Shown in pieces: positions 21,732 through 31,118 of a DNA stretch of 41,159 nt. Position numbers and translations under genes: made by a program. The notes under the pieces are model-generated. The model searched no databases. It saw only the letters and a list, made by a program, of their open reading frames with translations, and was not told the origin of the DNA. Source of the stretch: an uncultured Pelagibacteraceae bacterium (GTDB lineage: Bacteria > Pseudomonadota > Alphaproteobacteria > Pelagibacterales > Pelagibacteraceae); assembly GCA_902587085.1 (NCBI GenBank), contig CACIJX010000004.1:1-41159 (forward strand), in the 5' to 3' direction. Every line of letters starts with the position of its first letter. Position 1 is the stretch's first letter.

Positions 21732-22728
21732 AGTAATCTTTTATTAATTTCTCAGCTATTTGTACTGTATTCAATGCTGCCCCTTTTAGTAAATTGTCCG
21801 AAACGACCCACATGTTAATTGCTTTGTCGTTAGAGGAATCTTTTCGAATTCTTGAAACAAAAGTCATATAACTATTCTCAGCTTCTAGAGGTGTTATATA
21901 ACCTCCATTTTTTCTTTCATCTATAACTTTACATCCTTCTGATTTGTTTAAAATCTGTTTGACCTTTTCAATATCAAATGATTTTTCAAACTCTACATTG
22001 ATAGATTCAGCATGAGAAACCATCACAGGCACTCTTACACATGTTGCTGTTAATTTAATTTTTGGATCTAGAATTTTTTTGGTTTCATTTACCATTTTCC
22101 ATTCTTCTTTTGTATAACCTTCTTCAACAAACTCATCTATATGAGGAATTAAATTAAAAGCAATTTGTTTAGTAAAATTTTGAGAGTTAATTTTTTTTCC
22201 CGCAAGGAAATCTTTTGATTGGCTTGCAAGTTCATCCATTGGTGCTTTCCCGGCCCCAGAAACAGACTGATAAGTTGAAACTATAACTCTTTTAATACCA
22301 AAATTATCATGCAAAGGTTTTAAAACTACAACCATTTGTATTGTTGAACAGTTTGCATTAGCTATTATATTTTTCTTTTTATACATTGCTAATTTTTCAG
22401 GATTTACCTCAGGAACAACTAAAGGAACGTCTTCATCCATTCTAAAACATTTTGAATTATCAATTATAGTTGTTTTTTTACTTGCTTTTGGAACCCAATG
22501 TTCTGCTATTTTGCTTCCTGCTGCAAAAAAAGTAATTTGTGCACTTGAAAAATCGTAGTTTTCAAGGCTCTGGATCTGTATTTCTTTTCCTTTAAATTTA
22601 ATTTTTTTTCCCTCGCTTTTTTCTGATGCGACTAAGAATAAATTTGTAATTTTAATTTTAGATTTTTCTAAAATTTCTATTGTTTTTCGTCCAACGTTGC
22701 CGGTGGCACCAATTATTGCAAAATTCAT
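21721..22728 (-). CDS. asd: Aspartate-semialdehyde dehydrogenase
   Basis: FAIIGATGNVGRKTIEIL, ANANCSTIQMVVVLKPLHD catalytic Cys, VSTYQSVSGAGKAPMDEL. Confidence 0.96.
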   Translation of the reverse strand: MNFAIIGATGNVGRKTIEILEKSKIKITNLFLVASEKSEGKKIKFKGKEIQIQSLENYDFSSAQITFFAAGSKIAEHWVPKASKKTTIIDNSKCFRMDEDVPLVVPEVNPEKLAMYKKKNIIANANCSTIQMVVVLKPLHDNFGIKRVIVSTYQSVSGAGKAPMDELASQSKDFLAGKKINSQNFTKQIAFNLIPHIDEFVEEGYTKEEWKMVNETKKILDPKIKLTATCVRVPVMVSHAESINVEFEKSFDIEKVKQILNKSEGCKVIDERKNGGYITPLEAENSYMTFVSRIRKDSSNDKAINMWVVSDNLLKGAALNTVQIAEKLIKDYYGK

Positions 22729-22740
22729 TTTAAGATTATT

Positions 22741-23844
22741 TTAATTTAAATTTGATATAATTGCATCACCCATATCTGTGGTGGATACCTTTTTCTTTCC
22801 TTTTGACATTATATCTGGAGTTCTTAAACCATCTTCCAAGGTTTTTTCAACAGCTTTGTCTAAAGCAGCAGATTCTTTTTCCAATCCTAAAGAGTATTTA
22901 AGAGCCATTGAAAAACTCAAAATAGTTGCAATTGGGTTTGATATATTTTTGCCTGCAATATCAGGTGCTGATCCATGTACAGGTTCATACAAAGATCGGG
23001 TCTTGCCATTTTTATCTTTATCTCCTAGAGATGCAGATGGTAATAGTCCTAATGATCCTGTCAACATTGCAGCCTCATCAGATAACATGTCGCCAAATAA
23101 ATTGTCTGCCAAAATTACGTCAAACTGTTTTGGATTTTTTAGTAATTGCATAGCACAATTATCAGCAAGCATATGATTTAATTCGATTTTTTTATATTCT
23201 TTATCTTTTAGAGTCTGAACTTCTTCTCTCCATAAAACACCTGCTTCCATAACATTTGATTTTTCACAAGATGTTACTTTGTTTTTTCGTTTTGAAGCCA
23301 ATTCAAAAGCCACTTTAGCAATTCTTTTAATTTCCTTTGTTGTATAAACATGTGTATTAACACCTCTGCGTTCACCATTTTCTATAGGCTTTACTCCTCT
23401 AGGTTCTCCAAAGTAAATTCCGCCTGTTAGTTCTCTCACTATTAAAATATCAAGACCTGAAACTACCTCAGGTTTTAGTGTTGAAGAGTCTACTAATTGT
23501 TTAAAACAAATTGCCGGTCTTAAATTTGCAAATAATTTTAATTCTTTTCTTAATTTAAGAAGAGCTCTTTCGGGTTTCTTTGAAAACTCTAATTTGTCAT
23601 ATTGCGGTCCACCACATGCGCCAACAATTACAGCGTCACTTTCAAGTGCTCTGTAAAATACTTCATCAGTTATAGGAACTCCATGTTGATCTATAGCTGC
23701 TCCACCAATTAAATCTTGGTCAATTTTAAAATCTAATGATTTTTTTTTATTAAACCAATCAATTACTTTTTTTGTTTCACCAACTACCTCTGGACCAATT
23801 CCATCACCAGGTAACAATAATATTTTTTTTTGATTTATAGCCAT
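22741..23844 (-). CDS. leuB: 3-isopropylmalate dehydrogenase (start trimmed to MAINQKKILLLPGDG)
   Basis: LLPGDGIGPEVV, ELTGGIYFGEPRG, NLFGDMLSDEAAMLTGSLGLLPSASL. The track start (23901) extends into leuD; ATG at 23844 fits the family N-terminus. Confidence 0.95.
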   Translation of the reverse strand: MAINQKKILLLPGDGIGPEVVGETKKVIDWFNKKKSLDFKIDQDLIGGAAIDQHGVPITDEVFYRALESDAVIVGACGGPQYDKLEFSKKPERALLKLRKELKLFANLRPAICFKQLVDSSTLKPEVVSGLDILIVRELTGGIYFGEPRGVKPIENGERRGVNTHVYTTKEIKRIAKVAFELASKRKNKVTSCEKSNVMEAGVLWREEVQTLKDKEYKKIELNHMLADNCAMQLLKNPKQFDVILADNLFGDMLSDEAAMLTGSLGLLPSASLGDKDKNGKTRSLYEPVHGSAPDIAGKNISNPIATILSFSMALKYSLGLEKESAALDKAVEKTLEDGLRTPDIMSKGKKKVSTTDMGDAIISNLN

Positions 23845-23845
23845 A

Positions 23846-24442
23846 TTATAACCAAGGTTTACTTTGAGATATTTTGTCCTCAAATTTTTTAATATTTTCA
23901 ATTTTTTTTAGAGAAAGTGCAATATCATCTAAACCTTCTAATAAACATTTCTTTTTAAATATATCTAACTCAAATTTAAATAGTTTATTTCCATAAACAA
24001 TTTCTTGTTCTTCAAGTTTAACTTCTATATTTTCTTTTCTCGAAGAGTAATCTTTTAATTCATTTATAATATTTTCATTTGCAACGATGGGAAGTATCCC
24101 GTTTTTAAAACAATTATTATAAAAAATATCTGCGAAACTCTCACTTACTATTACTTTGACTCCAAAATCAAGTAATGCCCAAGGTGCGTGTTCTCTTGAT
24201 GAACCGCAACCAAAATTTTTTCCGGTTATCAATATTTTTGATTTTTTAAATGGTTCATTATCTAAAATAAATCCTTTAATTGGATTACCTTTTTCATCAA
24301 ATCTCATTTCATAAAATAAACTTTTTCCTAAACCAGATCTTTTAATAGTTTTTAAGAACTGCTTTGGAATAATTTTATCAGTATCTATATTCATTAATGG
24401 AATATAGGCAGGTATACTTTTAATTTTTTTAAATTTTTCCAT
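23846..24442 (-). CDS. leuD: 3-isopropylmalate dehydratase small subunit (start trimmed to MEKFKKIKS)
   Basis: IPLMNIDTDKIIPKQFLK, ILITGKNFGCGSSREHAPWALLDFGVK. Confidence 0.95.
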   Translation of the reverse strand: MEKFKKIKSIPAYIPLMNIDTDKIIPKQFLKTIKRSGLGKSLFYEMRFDEKGNPIKGFILDNEPFKKSKILITGKNFGCGSSREHAPWALLDFGVKVIVSESFADIFYNNCFKNGILPIVANENIINELKDYSSRKENIEVKLEEQEIVYGNKLFKFELDIFKKKCLLEGLDDIALSLKKIENIKKFEDKISQSKPWL

Positions 24443-24443
24443 A

Positions 24444-25850
24444 TTAACTATCAAATTTTCTAACATCAGTTAAACATCCTTCTATGGCAGCTGCGGCAGC
24501 CATAGCTGGAGAAACGAGATGGGTTCGTCCTCCACGTCCCTGTCTTCCTTCAAAATTTCTGTTTGAAGTTGATGCGCATCTTTCTCTAGGTTTTAATTGA
24601 TCTTCGTTCATTCCTAGACACATTGAGCAACCTGGTTCTCTCCATTCAAAACCTGAATTTTTAAAAATTTTGTCTAGACCTTCTTGTTCAGCTTGATTTT
24701 TAACAAGTCCAGATCCAGGAACTACCATTGCATTTACATGTTGTGCAATTTTTTTATCTTTCAAAAGTTTTGCCGCTTCTCTTAAATCTTGTATCCTTCC
24801 ATTTGTACAACTACCAATAAAAACTTTGTCAATTTTAATTTCAGTTATTTTCGTATTAGGTTTTAAACCCATATAATCAAGTGATCTCTCCATTGCATTG
24901 CGTCTATCTTTATCTTTCTCTTTTTTCGGATCTGGAACTGATCCGTTTACTGGCACAACATCTTGCGGAGAAGTTCCCCAAGTAACCTGGGGTACAACAT
25001 CATTTGCGTTAATTATTATTTCTTTGTCAAATTTACAATCGTTGTCTGATTTAAGTCCATTCCAGTAATCTAATGCTTTTTTCCATTTGTCCTTTTTAGG
25101 AGACATTGGTTTATTTTCTAAATATTTAAAAGTCTTTTCATCTGGCTGTATTAATCCAGCTCTTGCTCCACCTTCTATTGTCATATTGCAAATAGTCATT
25201 CTTTCCTCCATGCTTAAATTTTTTATAACATTGCCTGAATATTCAATTACAAAGCCTGTTCCCCCAGCGGTTCCTATTATTCCAATAATTTTTAAAATAA
25301 CGTCTTTAGCTGTTACTCCAACTGATAATTTTCCATCGACTTTTAGAAGTAAATTTTTTGATTTTTTCTGGATTAGCGTTTGAGTAGCTAATACATGTTC
25401 TACTTCAGAAGTACCAATTCCAAATGCCAAAGCTCCGAAAGCCCCGTGGGTTGCTGTATGACTATCTCCACATACTATTATAGTCCCTGGTTGCGTAAAT
25501 CCTTGCTCTGGTCCAATTATATGAACTATCCCTTGTCTGTTATCATTCATATCAAACAGAGGTACTCCAAATTCTTTACAGTTTTTTCTAAGAGTATCAA
25601 CTTGTATCCTTGATTCTTTATCATCTATTCCTTTTGATCTATCCGTGGTCGGGACATTGTGATCTGCAACCGCTAAGGTAAATTTTGGTTTTCTAACTTT
25701 TCTTTTATTTAATCTCAAACCTTCAAAAGCTTGAGGACTTGTTACCTCATGAACCAAATGTCTATCAACATAAAGTAGAGATGTTCCGTCATCTTGTTGG
25801 TGCACAAGGTGTTCGTCCCAGATTTTATCGTATAAAGTTTTAGGCATCAA
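24444..25850 (-). CDS. leuC: 3-isopropylmalate dehydratase large subunit
   Basis: [73 protein letters not shown]. Confidence 0.97.
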   Translation of the reverse strand: MMPKTLYDKIWDEHLVHQQDDGTSLLYVDRHLVHEVTSPQAFEGLRLNKRKVRKPKFTLAVADHNVPTTDRSKGIDDKESRIQVDTLRKNCKEFGVPLFDMNDNRQGIVHIIGPEQGFTQPGTIIVCGDSHTATHGAFGALAFGIGTSEVEHVLATQTLIQKKSKNLLLKVDGKLSVGVTAKDVILKIIGIIGTAGGTGFVIEYSGNVIKNLSMEERMTICNMTIEGGARAGLIQPDEKTFKYLENKPMSPKKDKWKKALDYWNGLKSDNDCKFDKEIIINANDVVPQVTWGTSPQDVVPVNGSVPDPKKEKDKDRRNAMERSLDYMGLKPNTKITEIKIDKVFIGSCTNGRIQDLREAAKLLKDKKIAQHVNAMVVPGSGLVKNQAEQEGLDKIFKNSGFEWREPGCSMCLGMNEDQLKPRERCASTSNRNFEGRQGRGGRTHLVSPAMAAAAAIEGCLTDVRKFDS

Positions 25851-25854
25851 AAAA

Positions 25855-26367
25855 TTACTTTAAATTATCTTTTTTTTTTTCTGTTTTTTTTTCTGTAATT
25901 TTTTTTTCTGGCAAAGTTTTTATTTCTTCTTTTTTCTCTAGAGAAGACGTATTCTCAGAAATATCTTTTGGTGTTTCTGTTTTTACATCAACATTAATTC
26001 CAATATTTTTTTTAATTTTTTCAGCAATTCTGGCAGATTTACCTTTTCTATCACGCAAATAATACAATTTTGCTCTTCTAACTTTTCCAGAACGTATTAC
26101 TTTGATCGAGCCTATGACTGGGCTATAAAGTGCAAAAGTTCTTTCTACACCCTCTCCAAAAGAAATTTTTCTTACGGTAAAAGAGGAATTTATATCACGA
26201 TTTTTTTTAGCTATACAAACTCCCTCGAAGTACTGAATTCTCTCTCTTTTTCCCTCAACAATTCGAACGCCAACTCTTAAAGTGTCGCCCGGAAAGAATT
26301 CTGGGGTTTTCTTTTTAGATGCTATTTTTTGAACATAAGCTTTATTTATATCTTCAATATTTTTCAT
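25855..26367 (-). CDS. rplS: 50S ribosomal protein L19 with Lys/Glu/Thr-rich C-terminal extension
   Basis: [57 protein letters not shown]. Confidence 0.96.
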   Translation of the reverse strand: MKNIEDINKAYVQKIASKKKTPEFFPGDTLRVGVRIVEGKRERIQYFEGVCIAKKNRDINSSFTVRKISFGEGVERTFALYSPVIGSIKVIRSGKVRRAKLYYLRDRKGKSARIAEKIKKNIGINVDVKTETPKDISENTSSLEKKEEIKTLPEKKITEKKTEKKKDNLK

Positions 26368-27059
26368 TTTTTATCTTTTTCTAAATATTTTTTCCACAAA
26401 TCTGGTCTTCGGCGACGTGTTATATCCTTTGATTGTGATAAACGCCAGTGTTTAATTTTAGCATGATCCCCTGATAAAAGTACTTCTGGAACACTTTTTT
26501 TTTCCCAAATTTGTGGTTTTGTATATTGAGGATATTCTAAAAGTCCTTCCTCAAAAGTTTCATCATCTTTTGAAGTATAATTTCCAAGAACATGAGGTAT
26601 AAGTCTTAAAACTGCATCAATCAAAACAATTGAAGCTGACTCTCCACCTGACAGAATGTAATCCCCAATACTAATTTCCTCTATATTTCTTGACGACAAA
26701 ATTCTCTCATCTACTCCCTCAAAATGTCCGCATACTAAGTTTATAGCTTTTTCTTTAACAAGTTCTTTTGCAAATTTTTGATCAAATTTTTTTCCCTTTG
26801 GAGACAGATAAAATATTCTTTCACTCTTCTTTACATTTTTATCTATGGATTTTCCTAAAACATCTGGTTTAATAAGCATTCCAGTTCCTCCACCAAAAGG
26901 TTTATCATCAACAGTTTTGTGTTTATCCGATGCTGAATCACGGATATTTATAACTTTTAAATCCCACAATTTTTTTTGTAATGCTTTTCCATAAAGTCCT
27001 TTATTTAAAGGACCAGGAAATATATCTGGATAAAGTGTAAATACTCTTACAGTCCACAT
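26364..27059 (-). CDS. trmD: tRNA (guanine-N1)-methyltransferase
   Basis: [68 protein letters not shown]. Confidence 0.97.
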   Translation of the reverse strand: MWTVRVFTLYPDIFPGPLNKGLYGKALQKKLWDLKVINIRDSASDKHKTVDDKPFGGGTGMLIKPDVLGKSIDKNVKKSERIFYLSPKGKKFDQKFAKELVKEKAINLVCGHFEGVDERILSSRNIEEISIGDYILSGGESASIVLIDAVLRLIPHVLGNYTSKDDETFEEGLLEYPQYTKPQIWEKKSVPEVLLSGDHAKIKHWRLSQSKDITRRRRPDLWKKYLEKDKK

Positions 27060-27062
27060 TTT

Positions 27063-27437
27063 TTATTTTTTTGGTTCTTCTTTCTTGGCCTCCTGTTTAG
27101 GAGCTTCTTTTTTTGGTTCTTCTTTGCCTTCTTTTTTTCTATCCTTTTTTGGAATCGCTTTTTGAGGATTATTTCCAGCTTTAGGCATAGGCATAATATT
27201 GGCCTCTCCAAGAATTCTAGATACTCTTACAGTTGGTCTTGCTCCCTTGCTTAGCCAATGCTTAACTCTTTCAGTTTCTATTTTAATTCTTTCTTTTTTC
27301 TCTTTTGGTAAAAGAGGATTAAATGATCCAAGCTTTTCTATAAATCTTCCATCTCTTGGAAATCTACTGTCAGCAACGACAATTTTATATACTGGTCTCT
27401 TTTTTGCTCCACCCATTGATAGTCTTATTCTTAACAT
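27063..27437 (-). CDS. rpsP: 30S ribosomal protein S16 with Lys/Glu/Pro-rich C-terminal tail
   Basis: MLRIRLSMGGAKKRPVYKIVVADSRFPRDGRFIEKLGSFNPL. Confidence 0.97.
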   Translation of the reverse strand: MLRIRLSMGGAKKRPVYKIVVADSRFPRDGRFIEKLGSFNPLLPKEKKERIKIETERVKHWLSKGARPTVRVSRILGEANIMPMPKAGNNPQKAIPKKDRKKEGKEEPKKEAPKQEAKKEEPKK

Positions 27438-27447
27438 CTTGATCCTT

Positions 27448-28797
27448 TCATTTTAGATTGTTTAACAATTCATCAGGTATTTTACCTTCCGGCATATTTC
27501 CTTTTGACATTTTCTTCATCATCTTTGACATCATTTTAAATTGTTTTAACAACCTATTAATTGTTTGCACATCTGTGCCTGACCCCAAAGAAATTCTTTT
27601 TCTTCTAGAACCGCTAATAATTTCTGGGTTTTGTCTTTCTTTTTTTGTCATAGATAAAATTATAGCTTCATTTGCTGACAAAAGTTTTTCGTCTACATTT
27701 GCATTTTGCATTTTTTCTTTTACTTTTCCCACCCCTGGCAAAAGAGAGAGAACACCTTCCATCCCCCCCATTTTTTTCATCTGTCTTATTTGCATGAGAT
27801 AATCCTCAAAAGTAAATGCACCTTTTTTAAGATTTTCCTCTGCTGCTTTAATTTTTTCTTCATCAAGATCTTGTGATGCTTTTTCGACTAGAGAAACTAT
27901 ATCACCCATTCCAAGAATTCTGTTTGCTAGTCTATCCGGATGAAATGGTTCAAAATCATTTATTTTTTCACCAACACCAATAAATTTTATTGGCTTTCCG
28001 GTTGTTTGCTTCATGCTTAGAGCTGCACCGCCTCTACCATCTCCATCAACTCTAGTTAAAATAATACTGGTAAGTTCAACAGCTTTGTCAAACTCTGAAG
28101 CTAATTTAACAGCAATTTGCCCTGTCAAAGAATCTGCTACCAATATTGTTTCTACAGGGTTAGTCTCTGCCTTGATATTTTTTATCTCTGTCATCATATT
28201 TAAATCAATTTGAGTTCGACCAGCAGTATCAAAGACTATAATATCTGAACCGCTAAGGTTCGCTGCATTATTTGCTCTTTTTGCAATATCAATTGGAAGT
28301 TGGTCTTTTATTATTGGAAGAACATTTAAATTATTCTTTTCACACAAAATCCTTAATTGTTCCTGAGCAGCTGGTCTATATACATCCAAACTTACCAATA
28401 AAATTTTTTTCTTGAAATTTTTTTCTATATTTTTTGCAAGCTTAACTGCTGTAGTTGTTTTTCCTGATCCTTGTAACCCAACCAGTAATATGGATGCTGG
28501 TGAAACAGCTTTTAGGTCTATGTTCTCTACTTTGCCTCCAAGTACTTCAACTAATTGATCATAAACAATCTTAACCAGCATTTGTCCTGGTGAAGTAGAT
28601 CGTATAATTTCTTGGCCGATAGCTTTAGGTTTAATATCTTCTATGAATTTCTTAACTACAGGTAAAGCGACATCGGCACTTAGTAAAGCCTGTCTAATTT
28701 CTTTTAAACCAGTCTCAACCTGGGCTTTGTTAAGCGAAGGAGCTTTTTTTAACTTACTAAATATTCCCTCTAATTTATTTGTTAAATTTTCAAACAT
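27448..28797 (-). CDS. ffh: Signal recognition particle protein Ffh (start trimmed to MFENLTNKLEG)
   Basis: GLQGSGKTTTAVKLAKN, DTAGRTQID, M domain SGSRRKRISLGSG...MMSKMMKKM. The 46-aa N-terminal extension in the track corresponds to the leader region and does not look like Ffh. Confidence 0.96.
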   Translation of the reverse strand: MFENLTNKLEGIFSKLKKAPSLNKAQVETGLKEIRQALLSADVALPVVKKFIEDIKPKAIGQEIIRSTSPGQMLVKIVYDQLVEVLGGKVENIDLKAVSPASILLVGLQGSGKTTTAVKLAKNIEKNFKKKILLVSLDVYRPAAQEQLRILCEKNNLNVLPIIKDQLPIDIAKRANNAANLSGSDIIVFDTAGRTQIDLNMMTEIKNIKAETNPVETILVADSLTGQIAVKLASEFDKAVELTSIILTRVDGDGRGGAALSMKQTTGKPIKFIGVGEKINDFEPFHPDRLANRILGMGDIVSLVEKASQDLDEEKIKAAEENLKKGAFTFEDYLMQIRQMKKMGGMEGVLSLLPGVGKVKEKMQNANVDEKLLSANEAIILSMTKKERQNPEIISGSRRKRISLGSGTDVQTINRLLKQFKMMSKMMKKMSKGNMPEGKIPDELLNNLK

Positions 28798-28930
28798 TTT
28801 TATTTTTCCAACACCAATCGCACTAGTGGGCGAACCCTCGCTGACTAGTGTCGATCCCTTTATTTCTAAAGGCACCGCAAAATCTACTATTTGCGGAAGT
28901 GACGAGAAGCTACAATTAAGGGTTTTAAAA
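28798..28930 (-). promoter_or_regulatory. Structured 5' leader of ffh, candidate member of the published Pelagibacter ffh RNA motif
   Basis: GC-rich for this genome. Minus-strand hairpins: CCGCAA-N10-TTGCGG (28875-28896), CCTTTA-GAAA-TAAAGG (28857-28872), CACTAGT...ACTAGTG (28821-28850) with inner GCGA/TCGC. Location matches the ffh-associated motif described for Cand. Pelagibacter ubique; no covariance model was run. Confidence 0.75.
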
Positions 28931-28934
28931 GTCA

Positions 28935-29774
28935 ATGAATAAAGATACTAATCAAATTATGGCACTTTTAAACGCATATAGAATGGATGGTCTTGGAAAT
29001 AATTTTCTTATAATAGACAGAAGGCAAAATTCTTTTGAGCTAAACAGAAACAAAATTATTAGCTTAGCAAATAAAAAGCTTTTTCCATTTGATCAATTAA
29101 TTACTTTAGAAAAAGACGAAAAAAATGAGCATCCAATAAAAATTTTTAATCCAGATGGGATTGAAGTAAGTGCATGTGGAAACGGTGCTAGATGTATCGC
29201 ATATTTAATTTCTGAGGAAAATAAACAAAAAAAAATTTCAATAAAGACAAAAGAAAGAGTTTTAATTGCTGAGGTAGTTGGTAAACAAAATATTAAAATA
29301 AATATGGGTAAACCTAAATTTGAGTGGGAAGAGATTCCTTTAAGCGAGAGTATAGATACAAAAAGGGTTGGTATTGAATTTTTATATAAAGAACATGGTT
29401 ATGGATTTTGTCTTAACATTGGAAACCCTCATATTGTTTTTTTTGTGGAAAATTGCACTAAAATTGACATAAAAAAATTGGGACCAAAAATTGAAAATCA
29501 TAGACTCTTTCCGGAAAGAACAAATGTAACCTTTGCTCAAATTTTAGATAAAAAAAATATTAAAGTAAATGTCTGGGAAAGGGGGGCCGGTCAAACAAAA
29601 GCATGTGGTACTGCCGCCTGTGCAGTTGGAGTTGCTGCCTCAATAAAAAATTTGACAGATAAAAATTTACAAGTTCATTTTAAGGAGGGTAATCTTGAAA
29701 TTTACTACGAAAAAGAAATATTTATGACTGGGCCTGTTTCAAGAGTCAAAAAAGTAAATATAGATATTAAATGA
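28935..29774 (+). CDS. dapF: Diaminopimelate epimerase (alternative start at 28959, MALLNAYRMDGLGN)
   Basis: RMDGLGNNFLIID, both catalytic Cys motifs VSACGNGARCIAYL and TKACGTAACAVGVAA. Confidence 0.96.
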   Translation: MNKDTNQIMALLNAYRMDGLGNNFLIIDRRQNSFELNRNKIISLANKKLFPFDQLITLEKDEKNEHPIKIFNPDGIEVSACGNGARCIAYLISEENKQKKISIKTKERVLIAEVVGKQNIKINMGKPKFEWEEIPLSESIDTKRVGIEFLYKEHGYGFCLNIGNPHIVFFVENCTKIDIKKLGPKIENHRLFPERTNVTFAQILDKKNIKVNVWERGAGQTKACGTAACAVGVAASIKNLTDKNLQVHFKEGNLEIYYEKEIFMTGPVSRVKKVNIDIK

Positions 29775-30646
29775 AATTTTTTGAAAACTTTAAGTTTAGC
29801 AACTTATTTAGCAAAAAAAAAATAGACGAAGATTTATTAAATAAATTTGAAGAGCTTCTAATTGAGTCAGATGTTGGAACACAAATAGCTTTAGATTTAA
29901 AAGAAGAATTCAAAAAGGAAAAAATAGGAAAAGAAATTAAAGATGAGAGGGAAATATTTAATTTTCTTGGAGAGCAAATATCTAAAATACTTAATCCTTA
30001 TGAAAAAAAACTTGATAATCTTTATAAGAGCTCTCCGTCGATTATAGTTGTTGCAGGAGTAAATGGTGTAGGAAAGACAACCACAATAGGAAAACTTGGA
30101 AAATTTTTTAAAAATGATGGAAAAAAAATAGTCTTTGGTGCAGCTGACACTTTTAGAGCAGCAGCAATAGAACAGTTGGAACTTTGGTCTAAGAAAATTG
30201 GCGCTGATTTAGTTAAATCAGATCTGGGAACAGACCCAGCATCTGTTGGATATAAAACTGCCAAATTTGCTGAAGAAAATAAATCAGATATTGCATTTAT
30301 TGATACTGCAGGAAGATTACAAAATAAAAAGAATCTTATGGAGGAATATAAAAAAATATTTACTGTTCTCAAAAAAATAAATCCAGAGTATCCTCATGAA
30401 ACTATTTTGGTATTGGACGCCACAACAGGTCAGAACGCCTTAAATCAGGTTGAGGAATTTAAAAAAAATTCTAATTTGACTGGTTTAATAATTACTAAAT
30501 TAGATACTTCAGCAAAAGGAGGTATACTATTAGCAATATGTAAAAAATTTGGTTTACCAATAATTGCTGTTGGTATGGGAGAAAAAGATAGTGATTTATA
30601 TCCATTTAGTTCAGCAGACTTTTCTAAATTATTGGTTAAGTATTAA
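29771..30646 (+). CDS. ftsY: Signal recognition particle receptor FtsY (NG domains)
   Basis: LLIESDVGTQIALDL, VAGVNGVGKTTTIGKLGKF, GAADTFRAAAIEQLELW, LVLDATTGQNALNQ, TKLDTSAKGG. Confidence 0.97.
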   Translation: MKFFENFKFSNLFSKKKIDEDLLNKFEELLIESDVGTQIALDLKEEFKKEKIGKEIKDEREIFNFLGEQISKILNPYEKKLDNLYKSSPSIIVVAGVNGVGKTTTIGKLGKFFKNDGKKIVFGAADTFRAAAIEQLELWSKKIGADLVKSDLGTDPASVGYKTAKFAEENKSDIAFIDTAGRLQNKKNLMEEYKKIFTVLKKINPEYPHETILVLDATTGQNALNQVEEFKKNSNLTGLIITKLDTSAKGGILLAICKKFGLPIIAVGMGEKDSDLYPFSSADFSKLLVKY

Positions 30647-30647
30647 A

Positions 30648-31118
30648 ATGAAAATATCCAAAAAAATTGAACCAATTTTATCAGGAATATCTGCAGCAGT
30701 AGTTATAGGAGTTCTTGCATTTTTAACTTTGAGAACATCTTTAGGGATATGGTTAATGTTTTCTTTTGGAGCAACAGTTTTTCTGGTTTTTGCACTTCAT
30801 AATTTAGAAACAGCACAGCCAAAAAATATTTTTTTTGGACATCTGGTCTCTGTTATAGTTGGGATTATTATCAATGAAACAATTGGATTTTCATTTTACT
30901 CACTAGGTTTATCAGTTGGTGTGGCTGTGGTATTGATGGTTTATTTAAAAGTAATGCACCCACCTGCAGCTTCTAATCCCTTGGTAGTATTATTTACAGA
31001 TGTATCTTTTGATTTTATTTTATTTCCCGTTATTACCGGAACAATTGTAATAATCCTGATGTCTGTTTTTATAAATAAAATTATTTTAAAACGAAATTAT
31101 CCTACGAAATGGTTTTAA
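30648..31118 (+). CDS. HPP-family integral membrane protein (start trimmed to MKISKKIEP)
   Basis: MHPPAASNPLVVLF signature, LETAQPKN, four predicted TM segments; ATG at 30648 lies just after the ftsY stop. Confidence 0.85.
   Translation: MKISKKIEPILSGISAAVVIGVLAFLTLRTSLGIWLMFSFGATVFLVFALHNLETAQPKNIFFGHLVSVIVGIIINETIGFSFYSLGLSVGVAVVLMVYLKVMHPPAASNPLVVLFTDVSFDFILFPVITGTIVIILMSVFINKIILKRNYPTKWF

Noticed and set aside
22778-23176. 132-aa plus-strand ORF
   Set aside because: Antisense to leuB with no recognisable domain.
28821-28850. GGTTCGCCC T-loop-like sequence as a possible tRNA
   Set aside because: No acceptor, D-arm or anticodon arm at the right spacing; part of the CACTAGT/ACTAGTG hairpin instead.
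28798-28935. 46-aa N-terminal extension of Ffh in the ORF track
   Set aside because: Ffh normally begins at MFENLTxKL; the extension corresponds to the hairpin-rich leader, better explained as structured RNA.
28643-28942. 99-aa plus-strand ORF across the ffh start and leader
   Set aside because: Antisense to the ffh N-terminus and leader; no protein-like conservation signal visible.
30022-30372. 116-aa minus-strand ORF
   Set aside because: Antisense to the ftsY GTPase domain; shadow ORF.
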